Shown one piece after another: positions 13,101 through 28,100 of a stretch of 64,000 nucleotides of DNA. Source of the stretch: Eulemur rufifrons. Taxonomy: Eukaryota; Chordata; Mammalia; Primates; Lemuridae. The stretch lies in contig NC_090989.1 in NCBI RefSeq assembly GCF_041146395.1, positions 46,712,501 through 46,776,500 on the forward strand, in the 5' to 3' direction. A program made the position numbers and the translations under genes. The number at the start of each line of letters is the position of its first letter. Position 1 is the stretch's first letter. Under the pieces are notes generated by a model that was not told the DNA's origin, ran no database searches, and saw only the letters and a list, made by a program, of their open reading frames with translations.

Positions 13101-16100
13101 AAGAGGTCACCTATTTTGTAGTCCATTTAGAAGACTCTTTAAAGAGGAGCTCTAAGTGTATTGTCCCTAAGTGAGCAAACCCTGGAGTCACATTGCCTGT
13201 GCCTTTGAATCCACTTTCTAGTTGCTCTCAGGGCCTTTGCTTCCTCAGCTGTACCTCACACGGCAAACAGTCACTGTTAGCTGTTATTGTTACTGTTTTG
13301 TTATTTTGTAGAAGTGTTTACTGTCGCTAGCCATGCATGCATTGAGCTCTCAACAGCTATTATGACACAAAAGTCACATGGGGATACATTATTTATAAAA
13401 GATTTCTGTGCCTAATTTCCTTTAGAAGTTGGAGGATTATAACAAAATATATGGGCTCTCCATAAACCAAAGAATATTAAAAAAATCATTTGTTCTTTCA
13501 TGTGCCTGGAGATAACATTCAACATTCATTTGTAAATGAGTTTCATCATTTAGAACTTTAAGGAGAGTCCTTAAAATCACAGAGAAAAAGGACAGAAAAC
13601 ACCAGAGTCTTTGGTCTGACTTGTGCTTTAGTATAGGAGTGATTTACATGAGCCAAATCAACCCCTTCAAGTTAATTTTTCCCTAAACAACCTTCAGTGA
13701 GGGAGATTCTAGGACCTTTGGAGAATTTAGTAAATTTAAATTATTTCCCAATATATAATTATAACTTTATTTTTGCTGTATAGAACCTGTGAAAAATTTT
13801 TTATCCTCTAAAGGAATCAATAAAAATATTTTCCCAGAGCCTTTTTATATTGAGAAGGACCATCTTTTCTTAAGAGAGAAATAATGTTTGAAAGCAAGTA
13901 GTATCAAGTCATAGCTAACACTATGCCATCTTTGTGTCATGGAAAATTAAAGGAGTATGTGTGATGTATACACAAACACTACTTTAAAAATACTTTTATG
14001 TTGCTAAAGTTTCATAATGGTCTCTGATTTTGATCATGCTTAGAAACCTCAGTCAAGTCTCATCACTTCCATGGACAAGTGGAAGTGGCATCAGTCTCCA
14101 CCTATCCACAAGGATCAGCATTTCTTGTGTCCTTTATTGCAAGTTAAGAATATAGTCCCCCCTTTGGTATATTTGGCTGTTTCAATCCATTTCATATCTT
14201 TCCCAGCCTGCTGATTATTTAGCACATCAGAGAATGAGAAACCACTTACCGGGTCTGATGTGTGGTTTCTCTGGTGTTCTGGGCCTCACAGGAGTAGTGT
14301 ACAATCTGTGTGGGGCTGAAATGAAGGAAACACTTCATATTTAATAACCAACACTCCAAAGTCCACCGAATGGAGATCTAGCACCCTAGGTACCAACAAC
14401 TCGTACACTTTGCTTGGAAGTAGAAAGAGTGCTCTGAAATCCCCAATTGTGCATTACAGACTTCATGCTAAAGGAAAATAAAACAAGTGAAAATGTTCAT
14501 GACCGAAAATTAAAGATACACATAGTCTGAATGAGGTAGGTCGTTTGTAATGTGTGTTAAGGATTATCATTATGCAGCCCATGTTTTGCAGGAGCATTCA
14601 TTTTACCACATGGTTGCTTAACATTATAAACATGCAAGCCATTCATCCATATGCCTGTCCATCCGTCCGTTCATCCATCTACCTATCCATCCATGTCTCT
14701 CAGTAAGGAGTCACTCTGGGACATTATTTTGCCGGAGAAGACAAACAAGCAGTATTAAAGGTAAAAAGAGAAATAAATGTTAAGGTAGGTAAGAAGAAAA
14801 GAATAGGAACATATGATCTCTATCAAATTGTCTTTGCTCATGAAGCCTGAAATGAATATATACTCAGTGCAATCCATAATGCAGTAGAAATGAGAACAAA
14901 TGACATCTGGGGCCCTGTCCATCAAGAAAGCACAAGCAAGGAGCAAGAACTCAGTTAAACCCCAGGACTGCCTTGTTGCTTTCTGGCCCTGCCATCCAGG
15001 GCCTGCACGGGCAGGACTCCTAATGAAGACTTGCCGAATGAATGAATGAGTGGGCGACCACTATATGTGGACAATTTTGTGAAAATCTGCTGACCTATTT
15101 TTGCTTCCTAAGGTTTTAAAGTGTGCATTCATCCTGGAATTTGTTCTTCCCACCCCTCCCCCCATAACCAGACACTGGCTCTTGCTACCAACTTTCTTGG
15201 TAAGGCTTCTTTAGCCAAGACTGGAAAAAATTTTTCTTGCAAACTGTGTAAGTAGATTACACCATTTCGACGATTTTGTTCACATCCTGAGTGGGTGTTT
15301 ATATTACCATAAATCAGCAATGCCTTGCCCATCAAGTTAAAAAAAAATGCCTGTGAAATAGGTTATAATGTAGCTCATTTATAAAATTCCAATATAAAGA
15401 CTGTGATGAGCAGAATTTTGCTATGCTGCAGGCCAACAGCAGATAGGTACTGAAATTCTCTATAGGTTTAGCCTGGGCCTTCCCAAGTGTAATAAGCAGA
15501 GTGAACAGAGGTACTGTTGCTATAAATATTAATTCTCACAGACTGTAAAATGCCTGATGATGATTTGCAAATATTGTTCTCCAATTTTCTTTGAAAGTGG
15601 CAGGAGTCCCTGTCAATTTAACCTATTTTAGCTTTTCATGTAAATACCTTTGCATGTTATATTGCTTTTGCTTAATAAAAAAAAATACAGGGCTCATGGT
15701 TCTTGTCTCATTCTAGATATACACAAATGTTAAAACTTTAGACAGGAAAGAGACTCAGAGGAGAGCACAGAAATACTCAGAAATAATCATTCATTATTTC
15801 AGAGCCCCAGGATCAGAATTTTTGTTTTAGTTTTTCCATGGTCTTAAATCTGAAAAGAACTTTTTATAAAAAGTTGAAATATAATTTAAGTTTAGGTCGT
15901 GAGTTACTCATATAGCTCCTCACCAACCAACAACACATGGCCTTGAGAAAACTGGTCCAGGGTTTCAGTTTTAAACATAAAAAAAGAGCTAAGAATATAA
16001 GAAAAAAATTAAAATACATTATACAAATATGTTAAGACAATTCATATAATAAGTGATCTTGCACATAAACATAATTACTATGAAATTTATATGTAATAAA

Positions 16101-19100
16101 AATGTTTCAGTAGGAATTTGATAAAAATTCCACATATACTAGTCATGGTGACACAATATTGACGTTCCCATTAAGGTAAGAAAAAGCAAGACAAGGAAAG
16201 AGTGGGCCTATGATCTTTTATCCTCAATTCTGAAATCCATAAAGCTCTAAAAAGCTGAAATCATTTTTTTTTTTCATTTGGCAACACACCCTGAGATGGA
16301 TGAGAGTCTTTATCCTTACTGTAAATATTTATATATTTTGCTATAAAAACACTGTGTTTGGTGATGAGAACCCAGCTATCTCCTATTAAGCAAGATATTA
16401 AAGAGATTTGCAAAAACACAAAATAATAAACATACACAAATCAGGGTGGGCCAGGGATATAACACAACTGACCAGCTGCTGTTAATTGTTGAAGCTGGAA
16501 AGGGGGATGTGGGAGGGCTGTTGGCATGCCATGCCTCTGACTTCCACATATATTTATAAATAAATAGTGAATAAAAATTTAGTAAAATTAAAATTTAAAA
16601 TATAATAAAAAGTTAAACCAAACAAATAAAAAAAAAAAAAGATTCAGAAGATTTAAAGGAACTGTCCTATACCGTAGAGAGTCTTTCTTAGTCATGTTTC
16701 TTTAGAACCAATAGTACCCCATTGACAAAATAGGGACCTTAAAATTTGATTTCTTTTATTATCACTTCCTCTTATTATTTCCAACTTCTCTCAAATTAGA
16801 ACTGATAATGGGTAACATGAAATTATTTGTCTTCTAGCTCCTTAAAAAAAAGTTTGCTGTGTTTTTTTTCTTATTTTTGGAGTCCTACCATCTAATAGAG
16901 GTAGAGATGGGCAAAAGGGGTCATTACAAAATCCCACTAAAGTATTGGAAATCCACAAGCGGTTATAACCCTCGAAGGATAGAAAAACATAAAAAGGAAA
17001 AGACTTCTGAGAGAACATGAAGATGAGCTAGAGCTTTGTATAGGTGAGTTCACCTCCCCCAAAGTAGGAAATCACAAAGAATAAAAGAAATCACAGAGAA
17101 CACCTCCCTCGATGTTTAAATATTATAATTTTAAAAATGATTTTTTCTTGTTATTGGGTTTCTCAGCCCACAATATCAATGTTTCATCAAGTGGGGAACA
17201 TGAGAGAAAGAAGAAAAAGAAAAGGGAAGAGGACGATAATAAAGGTTCTTATTTATCATATGTTGAAAATGAGGCAAACTAAGGTCAAACACGGGGGAAA
17301 AATAAAAGTTTTCTTTCTTAGTTATCAGCGTCAAGCCGTCAATAATACATTCAAATGCAAATCTCTGACTAAAGAACTTGTCTTCTGTACATTCAACGAA
17401 TATTCACAGAAGTATTCAGATTTGGCTAATATCCTTCACCTATGAAATGAGAAAAATCAATTCACTGTGATGAGAAATGACATTCTAAAAAGAATTTTAT
17501 TTCCCGATTAAAAGTTAATAGGGAAAAGTTACTATCTAGAGATGGGGAAATACTATTACCCTGAGTCGTCTTTGCCAATTCAGTTGTTCGTGGAATCTTA
17601 GTTGTGAAGAGTTCTTGGGTGGATTGGTCTGTTTCTTCTGAAGAAAAACACAGTAAAATAGCTTGCCTTAAATAATTGTCATTATGAGCATGACCAAAAA
17701 AACCTATGCTCTTTTCTGCCCCATGCGATGATAAAAGGATAAATTGCATTTAAAAACATGCCTAGCAATCATAACAACTCAAACTTAGTGGTACATTTTA
17801 ATAACTCTCATATGTTATATTTACTGTCTTGTGCTATTATTTTAATGATTATTATAAGAATTTCTGAGAGCTTTTAGCCTAGGATCATCATTTCATGATT
17901 GGTTGTGGCTATTCTTGGATGTGGCTCAGGTATGAAAGTCCCCTGTCTTGATGTATAATCTCTGCCATGTCTCCTCCCTACACCCTAAATGCCACAAATC
18001 ATTTAGGTGAGCTGGAAAGTAAATATAGCCTATGAAAAGATGTGTATTTACACCACATGAGAACAGATATTCTTCTAGTTTCCTCATGTGAAAATCAGAG
18101 TGTATATTCATTGACACGTGGACACATTCCTCCTGACAAAAAAGATTACTCATGGCAACACTTCCAGCCCCATATCCATTGTACAGACATAGTGGATTTT
18201 ATGGTTCACTTTGCCACATACTGGATCCAAGGAAACACTTGGTGTAAACAAAACACTGCCATCTCTTTCTCCCCTCTGCTTTATTCTCTTGATTCTGCTC
18301 ACAAGAAAGATACTTGTGATAACTGGTAGATAATGGTTCTTGCTTCAATAAACCAAGACACAACAAATAAATAGGGAGTGAAAGTTAAATAATGAGCATA
18401 TTTAGCAGCGATTTTTAAAAAATACTTTTAACTTTGCCATCATGGGTGACACTGACTCTGCAGACCCAGGTTAGAATAGATGAGTATTTTGTAACTAGGG
18501 TGTATTTGCTCATTCAACTTTAATTTTTTTCTTCGCAAAGGATTTCATGTTAAAATGTGATCAGTAACTTGATTTCAGCAGGCACTCACAAAGGATGGAT
18601 TTATTTGAAAAGGGATAAAGGGAGGAAAATAAGGCCACTGATTTAAACCCAGCTATGGGGGATGCAGCGTGGACAGGACAGAGGGGCCAATGCACACAAG
18701 CCTGGAACTCTTGCTTTCGAGTTCATTTTCAGCCAAGAGGCAAGTAAACTGATTTTCCCATGTAGTGAATACATTTGTGCTGAACTCCTCAAAAGCCCGT
18801 CCAGCTCATCCCACCCAACTCTCCTGACTTGTCCATCCTTGCTTCTCCAGGCAGCCCACCCACTCACACTCGGCAAGTTAGTCTAGCTGTCCTGCCCTGT
18901 GCCTCTCTCCCATCTGTCTTTAACTTGAAAGGACCATCTGCATCTTTGACTGGTCAACTCTCATTCCAACCTGAAGACCCAGTATACCTGTGGTGCATTG
19001 GGTGGCACAGAGGTAGTATTGCTACTAAATCCCATCTTCATATTAGAGGGTGAGCTCCTTAAGGTAAGACTCACCTTTAAAATAGTGTTTTTTGAACTCA

Positions 19101-22100
19101 TATCACTTAGCATTCCACTTAGCACCCAGAAAAAGCTCAATAAATACTAGACAACTTGTTTTAAATAAATGCAATTTCAAATACAAAAAAAGCAACAAAA
19201 ATGAACAGCATTGATTTGAGAATGTTTTCTTTTTAGAATACTTTAAATTTTGTCAAGATGTGTTAAAAACATTCTCATTTTATATTGAAAATCAGCATAA
19301 TATTAAAAGGACAAATATACAATTAATGGAAAAGTATCAAGTGAAGCAGAGATTTTTTATAATGGTAAAAAGTGACCTTCTATTATTTGGAAACAACCCA
19401 CCAACATAATGTACTTATGTTGGGAAAGGGAAATTCCTAAAATGTAGGTCATCAACGAACTGAGATATCAAAACAAAATTTACCCAGCGTAGTTGGTAGT
19501 TCCTCTTGACTAGGACTTGGGGAAATCATAGGTATAAAAGGAATGTCTCGTGTCTCTAAAGGAGCTGCAAAAGAAAAGTACCAAGGTTGTAAATTTTTAG
19601 ATTTAAAGCCAGCATAAGACCAGATTGGTATTACATGAGATTCCTTCATTTGAAATAGAAAAAGGAAAGAAGAAAGTTAAGTGTTGCACAGAACTTTCTG
19701 GAAAGTGACTGTGGACTATTAGAATAATGGTTCTCAGCTGTTTTTCCACCAGGACACATAATAAATGACCCAATCCATGAGAACGCCTGGTTAAGACGAG
19801 GTATGGGTTAGAACTAGTCCTGGACAGTTAGCTGTAGCTCTGTCCCTCTCCCCCCACCAAAGAGATCATATAAGATTACACAATGAGTGAGAATATTGTC
19901 TTTGGTGGGGTAATCTTCTTGAGTCTGCTCAAGTTAAATTTTACAAATACGTCACCGGCAAATTTTCAGTATTTTGACCAATATTAATAATGATTACTTG
20001 CAGCACCTTGCAAATTTGTCACATGCTGGTATGTTGTAACAGTATAGCTGAGAACCACTAAACCAGCAGAAATTGTTATTAACTATTAATAGATGGCACC
20101 AGTAAGGTGGACTCATTGTGAACATGGAGGTAGGTGAGGTAGATGAGGATGGACTCAGTAATGAGCTGTCTTAAGTTGGTCTTTAGAGCAAATCCTTTAC
20201 AACAGTGAAACCACAGCTTTTCTATTTTGGAAAGAACAACAATGAGAATGAATGATGAAATGGATTGAGAAGAGATGATGTTTTCATAGGATCTTTTGAG
20301 AAAGATCTGCAATCTTATGGCAGCAAAGAAAAATAGAGTTGGTCAACATTAGAAAATCATTACCTATTGTTGTCTTTGGTGGCTCAATTCTAAAGGTAAC
20401 AGGTTGCAGAACTATGCCAAAAACAAACCAAAGAAACACATTCATGAGAATTACTACCTGGTGAAGTCAAATAGTTTCTATATTTTCTAGATGCATCAAT
20501 TTAATCATTTAAACATTTTCTAAGAACTATAATAAATACAAAAAAATTTATTAGATGCCACTCAGGGAATTTAGTTTAACTAAAACTTTGAAGGTCTCAT
20601 TCATTGTAACTTTGAGTATGCACCATATTTTTTACTTACAAGTACACTTACAGTTATAATGTAATTGCATTTACATTTTGAAAGGATATAAAAGAGTTGG
20701 TGCTGTTAATAAATTTTGTTTTATAATTTTATCATGATCTCCTATTCAATGAAAACACTTTCAGGGAAAATAAACTAATTATGTACCATTCCTTCATTTA
20801 ACCAGAGCAAAAAATTTTCAACCAGATATATGATTAAACTTCCCCCAAAGAAATTTACCTTTTATATCCATATTTTTCCCCATATTTCTTCTATATCACT
20901 ACCATTAAAATGTATTTATATCAAGAATATTTTTTGAAAAATACACTTCTTAACTGGGAAAATTAAATAATTCATTTACCAGGTTCACTCTGAGAGAACT
21001 CGGGGTCTGGTTTATGGGGAAGGAGCACATCCTTTGGAACTGAAAGAAAAAGATTATAAAACACTGTGGACTCTAAATGTCATACTTGGGGTGAACTTAA
21101 CCTACAGATATAAAATCTCAGAAAGAAGGAATGAAGCAAAAGTATTTTCACAAGAGTTGAAGACCAAAGCTGAGAAGATGACCACTCTTTTCAAAATGGA
21201 AAAATGTCACTGTGTAGGGAAGATTCTGGTGGCAGTAAAACAGAAACAAAGTCTGTCACAGTTCATTTTGAAGTCTTCCTTGAGGAAAAAAAAAAATGAG
21301 GAAATAGCTAATATAATTAAACATAAGAAAGTAGGTCTCCCTCAAAATAGAAAGTCAGCTTTTTCCTAAAGTAGTTAGCTGCCATTTGATATTCATGCTA
21401 AAAGTCTGCTAATAGCAATAGAAAATACATTATCTTAGATAAAATGCAAAAATGCCTGCAAATTGAAGGAAACAAGAAAGGCAAAAATGCTCAATATTTA
21501 AAAGGAGGACAAAGTTTCATTCTAAATGGCACTGACAGTTGCCATGGGGAGGAAATAAAGCAAAAAGAATCAGCTAGTCATTAGAAGATGCCACCTGTAC
21601 AGTGTGTGACAGTACTTGATAAATGCTAGTTGAATGCGAGCTGTTGCTATTTTTGTCTTCCTTAGTGATGTGGCTTTTAATATATTAGGTGTCAAGCATG
21701 CTTGACGTATGAGAATATGAAAACAAAAGACAAAAATGTCAGCTAAAGAATAGGCCTACTCATATCCAGTCCCTGATATCTAGTATATTTTTAATGCTTG
21801 TGTTCTATTTTAGCAAAATAAACAGTAGATTGGAAACTTGGTACCTTATTTCTCATTTGGGGAATTATTAGGATGATTTGCCTATTGTTACTGCCAGATT
21901 TCTATGACAAAAATCTCATTCCCAGAGCAGTATAAAGTACTTCTATGACTCAGTTTCCCCATAAGGAGGCCCTCCTCAGGCCTATTCCCTCACTGAAAAG
22001 TTTTCCTACCACACTAAAGATTTCATAAATACCAATGTCTTTTGGTAGGCAGAGTAATTTTCTTGAGTCTTGTATGATGCTGGGGAAAAAATTAGGATTC

Positions 22101-25100
22101 AGGCTAGAACTCTTCCTCTGAAGAAAGATGAAGAAAACTTTTGTATCATGAGGTGTGCCAAGTACCACTTTACCATTAATGTAGAAATAAGTTATATAAA
22201 ATGGACTTTTTATTGTTTTGGAGGATTATATTTTAACTTGCATGCCATATACATTCTTAGTTTAAGCCACTAAGTAATTACCAACTAAATTATAGTTGCA
22301 GAAATTGGCAATGAACAGAAACTTGACTCAATTAGAACTTCTACGAGCTAATAGGTGACATCCAGGGGAATTTGAAAATCTGGAATTTTTTTTTAAGAAA
22401 AAAGGAAACTTCAGAAAGAACAGTAGTTGACAAAGTTAGAGAAAGCCCACTACAACAGTGAACATTTCACCTTGCCAAGCCCGTTTTTTTGGGAGGAATT
22501 CAAATGGTGAAATATGAGATATTTCCAGTTGTAAATCAAACTAAATGTTTATCTGGAGGTTGAAGGAGAAGGCACTTTAATTTGGCTCTGCAGAGGTCAT
22601 GACCATTCAGAGCAGCCTGTAGTTTATAAATGCCCTAATTGGTTATGGTACTAGACTACACAAAAAGAAGCTGGGATTAAGGAAAGGAGAAGCCGAGAAG
22701 AGATACGCTACTAATAAAGACACCATACTGTAAATGCCTCACTTGCTGCTGCTCTAGTTTACCGAGGAATTTAGGCCAGGGTAATGTGCATTCCAGCTGC
22801 TGTAACTGGCACTTTTCTTTTTTTAACTATGAAGCGATGATTTAATAAACTGCCATAGCAGACTTCCTAAAGCAGGTGAAATCAGTGGAAAGGAAAGAAA
22901 TAGAAATATTTACAGGAAAGGAATATGAATCATTCTCCTACTTGGTCAGCTACAGATCCAAGAAATTCAAGTTGTTTTTTCTTTTTCTCTTTTTTCCCCT
23001 CTATGTGGCATTCCTCTGTAATATTAAATTGAACAACTAACACAGGACTATTATGAGTGGACGATGTCTAACACAGACAAATGTAAATGAATGTGCATGA
23101 ATGTTTTGATAGAGTTAGAAGATAATTAACATGTTACTCCCTGTTGAAATTGGTGCAATATGAAGTCTGCAATAAGGTTTACCCTGGAAATAGGCTAAAA
23201 GAAATTGATTCTCTCAGAAAAGTAACATACATAGACTACAAGGCCTTTTCACTTCAAGATCCTCGAGTCCTTTATTCTAACTTTGTACCCTTAGGTCTAG
23301 TCTAAAAGGAAGCTCTGGTCTCCCTTCCTTTTGGAGGCCACTTTCCAGGCTTGCCCTGTGCTCGTGGGCCACCCTACCTTCCACTTCCTCTGACACCTTT
23401 TACTTTCCATTATTTCTTTTATCTTATATTTTTATCCATTAGTCCATATTTCCATTTCTCCATGAGTTCCTTCCCATCCACCTATAAAACAACTCAAATG
23501 CTCCAACTTCAAAAAAAAAAAAAAAAAAAAAAAATCATTCCCTGGACATGGCTGCTCTTTCAAACCATCCCCTCTCTTGCTCTCATTTCTTTAAAGAAAA
23601 AAAGTTTATGTCTGCCTCTGCTTCCCGGGCTTTCAGTTGTGTCTTCTCCCCCCACTGTGGTCTGGCTTCCGCTTCACCGATCTCCTGCAACGATGTCTTA
23701 TCCAAAGTTCTGAATTACAAAAGACCCTCAAAATTGAGTTTTCCCTTAACTTATTCAACAGCAAAACATAACTAGCATTGATTTTAGTGTTTTTGTTTAT
23801 CCTGATTTGTAAGACTATTCATAATTCTCACTGCAGACATATTAACATTTGTAATCAATGATATAAGTACTCTTTCAATTTTCTAAAATCTGGTAATTGC
23901 TGAATTCTGAAGCCACCAGCCCAAGGTTTTCAGATAAAGGGATTCTAGACGTGCACAGTGACATTAGCAGCCTCTTCTGACTCCTCCACCTCAGTGCCCC
24001 TGTTGGCCACCTTTCCTTTCTTGAGACCATTTCCTGCCTCACCGCGTAACTCCACCTTTCAGATTCTTTTCTGTTCTTTTTTCTTCCTCCTGAGACAGAA
24101 TCTCAGCTGTGTTGCCTGGCTTAGAGTGCAGTGGTGTCATCATAGCTCACTGCAACCTCAAACTCCTGGGCTCAAGTGATCCTCCTGCCTCAGCCGCCTG
24201 AGTAACTGGGACTACAGGCACATGCCACCACACCTAGCTAATTTTTAAATTTTTTGTAGAAACGGGGTCTTGCTATGGCCCAGGCTGGTTTTGAACTCCT
24301 GGCCTCAAACGATTCTCCCACCTAGGCCTCCCAAAGTGCTAGGATTACGGGCATGAGCCACTGTGCCTGGCCCCTCTGATAATTTTTGACAGCAATCTCT
24401 GTTGGCTTTTTTTCCCTCTGCCTACTCCTTTAATGTAACTGTGCCACCCAAAATATTTGATTTCTGACTAATTTTCTTAGGCTATACTTTTTCTTGGATA
24501 ATGTCATCTAAGATTTAAGAACCATCTATAGTAGACAGGTGACTCCCAAAGTCTGTCTCAAATCCTGACTTCTGCTTAGAAATCCAGAAGAGCGTGTTCA
24601 ACCATCACTTAAGCTATTGCCACCTGAAAGTTCTGCTGGCTCTGCAAACCTAGTATGTACAACCCACGTCTTTATTCTTCCCTGTGTTCCCTGTCATAGC
24701 CAATGGCATCATCATCCACCACTGGCCTAAGCTAGGAATGACAGTGTCATCCTTCCTCCGTAACACCATTCAGTCATTCTCCAGGACTTAGCAATTCCAT
24801 CTCCAAAAGCAATTTCAGCATTATTCCTTTGTTTACCTTCCTACCATTATTAGTTCAAATTCTCGTGTGTGCCCTTCTATAATAGACTATTGAGAAACTT
24901 CCTAAGTGATTCCTTGCCACCAATCTCTTCTTGCCAGCTAATATTCCATGTTTTTTTAAATGACATCTTTCTAAAATACAGATTTAATTACATCACATCA
25001 CCCCCATGATTAGAAAAAGACATGCACAATTTTAATGTCTCCTAATTGCCTGTAGAAAAAAGTCTGAAGTCCTTGGCATGGTGGTAAAAGCCCTCAACCA

Positions 25101-28100
25101 CATGAGTCCAACTAACTTTAAGTCATCTCCCGGTAATCTCACCCACATGGCTCACAATGCAATCATTCTGAACTCAGGCTGCTTCTCAGCTACACTGACC
25201 ACTTTTCATACCCCTGTATCTTTGCTTCCTTACAAATCAGCAATAGCTACATGCCTGCTTATCTTTTAAAATCTATTTTAAAGCTCTTTTCCTTGGTGAT
25301 GCCTTCTTGAATTCATACAATTTATTACTTCCCCATCTGTTATTTGATTGTATTTTGTTTATATTACTATCTCACTATTCACTGAGATTTGCCTTGTTTT
25401 GTAATAATTTGTATGAATTCCTGCTTCCTCCACTGCACTGTGTGGGATGGTAGAGATTATATCTAATCCCTCTTTTTAGCCTTGTAGCACTAAGCACAGA
25501 ACCAGGCATAAAAAAGGCAATCAATATTTGCTGAATTGAACTGCATTGGTGTATTTTTTGAGCACAAATCTGGAAAAGATGGGCACTTCCCATGAACCAG
25601 CATTCTGCTTTGCTAAGCAGCATTTGAAAGACCCACATGGGCCTCTCCCAAAAGTCTCTAATTCTTTTCCAGGGAGATGTAAAGCAGTATTAAAATCTGC
25701 CTCATTATGCCATTATTATAATGAACACATTCTATATAAAAATTTGAAGAAATAATTTGTCATATCATGGCACATATGAGCTTAAAGAAGTTTAGAGGAA
25801 AAGAGGAAGGTGCTAAGTCACTAAAGCTTGGGGGAGAAAAGCATACTGATATTTAACTTGCCATCAGTTACATCAGCAAACTGCTGATAACTTCTAATTT
25901 TAATTCTCATATGTGAGAAGACATCTTGCCTCTAGGAAAATCAATAAGAAAAATTTTAACAATAAAACTATATAATGCATCCTTACGGGAAAAACTAGAA
26001 GCTTTAGAAAGAAATGGCAAAAATGTCTAGAAGATTATGATGATAATTGGGAAGCATTGTAGAATGGTAATCATAACAGTATGATCTTAGGGAGGTAATT
26101 CTCTACTCTGATCATTCCAACTTCTATTTTGATAAAAATGGGGGAAATTATTAATTATTATTATCTTGGTTTGCTCAATTCTAAATATATTGTCTTCTAA
26201 GACTACATCAGAAAAATAAAACACATTCATTAGCTTCTTCCTAAGTCTGGCAACATTTTAAATTATGTAATCCAAGCAAATGATTGTGTTAATAACTGTA
26301 GTTCACTTATCATTTTAAACAATATGGCTCAACTTTTAGGAAATATTTAAATTTAAACACTCATTCTTAATTAGCTCACAAAAAAAAAAAAAAACCAACC
26401 CCATTTAACTAAAACTTGAAACTAACTACAAAAATGCTGAAGGGTGACTACACAAATGAGAATAAGGGAGTAGATACACAGAAGGAACATTCATGAGGAC
26501 TTGGATAGCTTGCTGAAATCGAGATTTTCTTTCTGGTTTGCTTCCAATGACTGAAATCTATCCAACTGCCTGGGGCCAGAAGGATGACAAGCCAACACAG
26601 CTCTTGGTATAGAAATGAATCTACAAGGCAGGCAGAGCACTGTGGAGCCAGGTACCTCGTGTTTGGACCCCAAGCTAAATAGCAGTTGTTTGCGATCAGG
26701 ACAATTCCTTTGTTCCGAATTCTAAATCATTCCTCCAAGGCAGATGTTGAGGAAAGCCAGTTCTGGGGGATGGGCTCAGTGTGTCAAGATTCCTCATTAA
26801 GTGTAGGAGATAATTTGACTGAGTGGCTGGAAGATTTTCTCTAAAGCCTCGCTGCATGAAGTTATGTCTAGAGATCCATAGAATGGAAGAACTGGGCAGT
26901 GAACCCTAGCCTGACTTTCTAGTTGATACAGGTCTGGAAATCCAAGTCTGTTACTTCTGATCTCTCTTAGAATACATTTTGAGATAAACATCATGATAAA
27001 ACATAACTCTGTCCTGATTTCAGCACTACAGAAATTCCAGCATTTTTAGACTTTTTACAGAAGAGTCTATTTCTCCAAAATACCAATACCTATTAAATAT
27101 ACATGTAACCTACCCTTTTGTTTTCTAAGGTAAAACCTACAGGCTCTGGTAAATGAGGCCTTGGGTTCATTAGGATGCAAACCTGAGCCTAGATACAATC
27201 TAAAAACTGTTTGCACACAATAGAATCCAGCATTTGAACACTTCTAAGAAAACTGAAATTCCTGTGGGCATCACAGGAGCAATGAGGGGACCCTGATCAC
27301 AATGGCAAGGCCAACACTAGGCTTAGAGATAGAATTCTGACTCTGAACACGTAGGGCCAGCGTGCTGGTAGAAAATGACTAACTAGGGAGAGCGTTTGTG
27401 CTGTTATTTCAGTGCTCAAGTTTATGGGTTATTTTCTGTGAAAAACAAAGTGTTGATGAGATTAAGGCAAATATTAAATGTTAGAAAAGAAGAAAAGAGC
27501 TTAATGATTAGATATGTTGGCGTAATGAGATTGCACCAATATTACTTTATATTATTAAAAAGAAAATAAAATCACTCAAGTCTACTGTTATCTTTAGTAA
27601 ATTAATTCTATTACATTTTTTTCCCCACAAATGAATGTAAGTTGACCTTTTGCAAGTGGAATATCAGCTTTTTTTTTTTTTACTCCATATTTGTAATATT
27701 GGCTGCTCTGCTTAGTGGTACAAACTTAAATTCTAGACTTCAGGGCAAAGGAGCCTCTCTCTAACCTACCACCATCACCAATAGCAACCCGACTACACCG
27801 CAGCAACAATAATATCCTTCACTTACACAATCTGGAAAACATTATAGCAAGAGAATTCAGGCTTGCTTCCAAAATGCCATCATTTCAAACTATAGTTTAG
27901 AAATCCTTTGGTTCTGGGAACTTCTATATGCTGTTAGGAGCATCTAGGAATTTATAATAATTGTACCTTTAAAAGGGAAGGAAAGAAGTTAAAGTATTTC
28001 CCAGATTCTCCAGTTAAAAATGAGCTTGGTTTGGTTTATGAGAGAACTCTCATGTTCAGCTAACAGTGTCTTCCCTAAGGCCACTTTAAAACTTCATGTA

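Larger units (their letters stand above)
14316..17559. other. ABI3BP intron, 3.2 kb
   Basis: AT-rich intron. A tetranucleotide run (14641-14695) and an A/T-rich run (16549-16640) are the only structures seen. Confidence 0.5.
23270..25545 (+). mobile_element. L2 LINE remnant, long, interrupted by an Alu
   Basis: The 3' part is clear: 'gatttaattacatcacatca', 'aaaagtctgaagtccttggc', 'aaagccctcaaccacatgag', and the closing 'cactaagcacagaaccaggc' plus 'tcaatatttgctgaattgaa'. The 5' part to 23270 carries L2 ORF2-like text but is more decayed. No frame is intact. Confidence 0.68.

Noticed and set aside
21034..21369. 111-codon plus-strand frame
   Set aside because: Begins antisense to the exon 31 acceptor and continues into A-rich intron. 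Its Lys/Glu-rich content reflects base composition.
23351..23713. 120-codon plus-strand frame with a Lys run
   Set aside because: Passes through a 26-nt poly-A run inside old L2 sequence.
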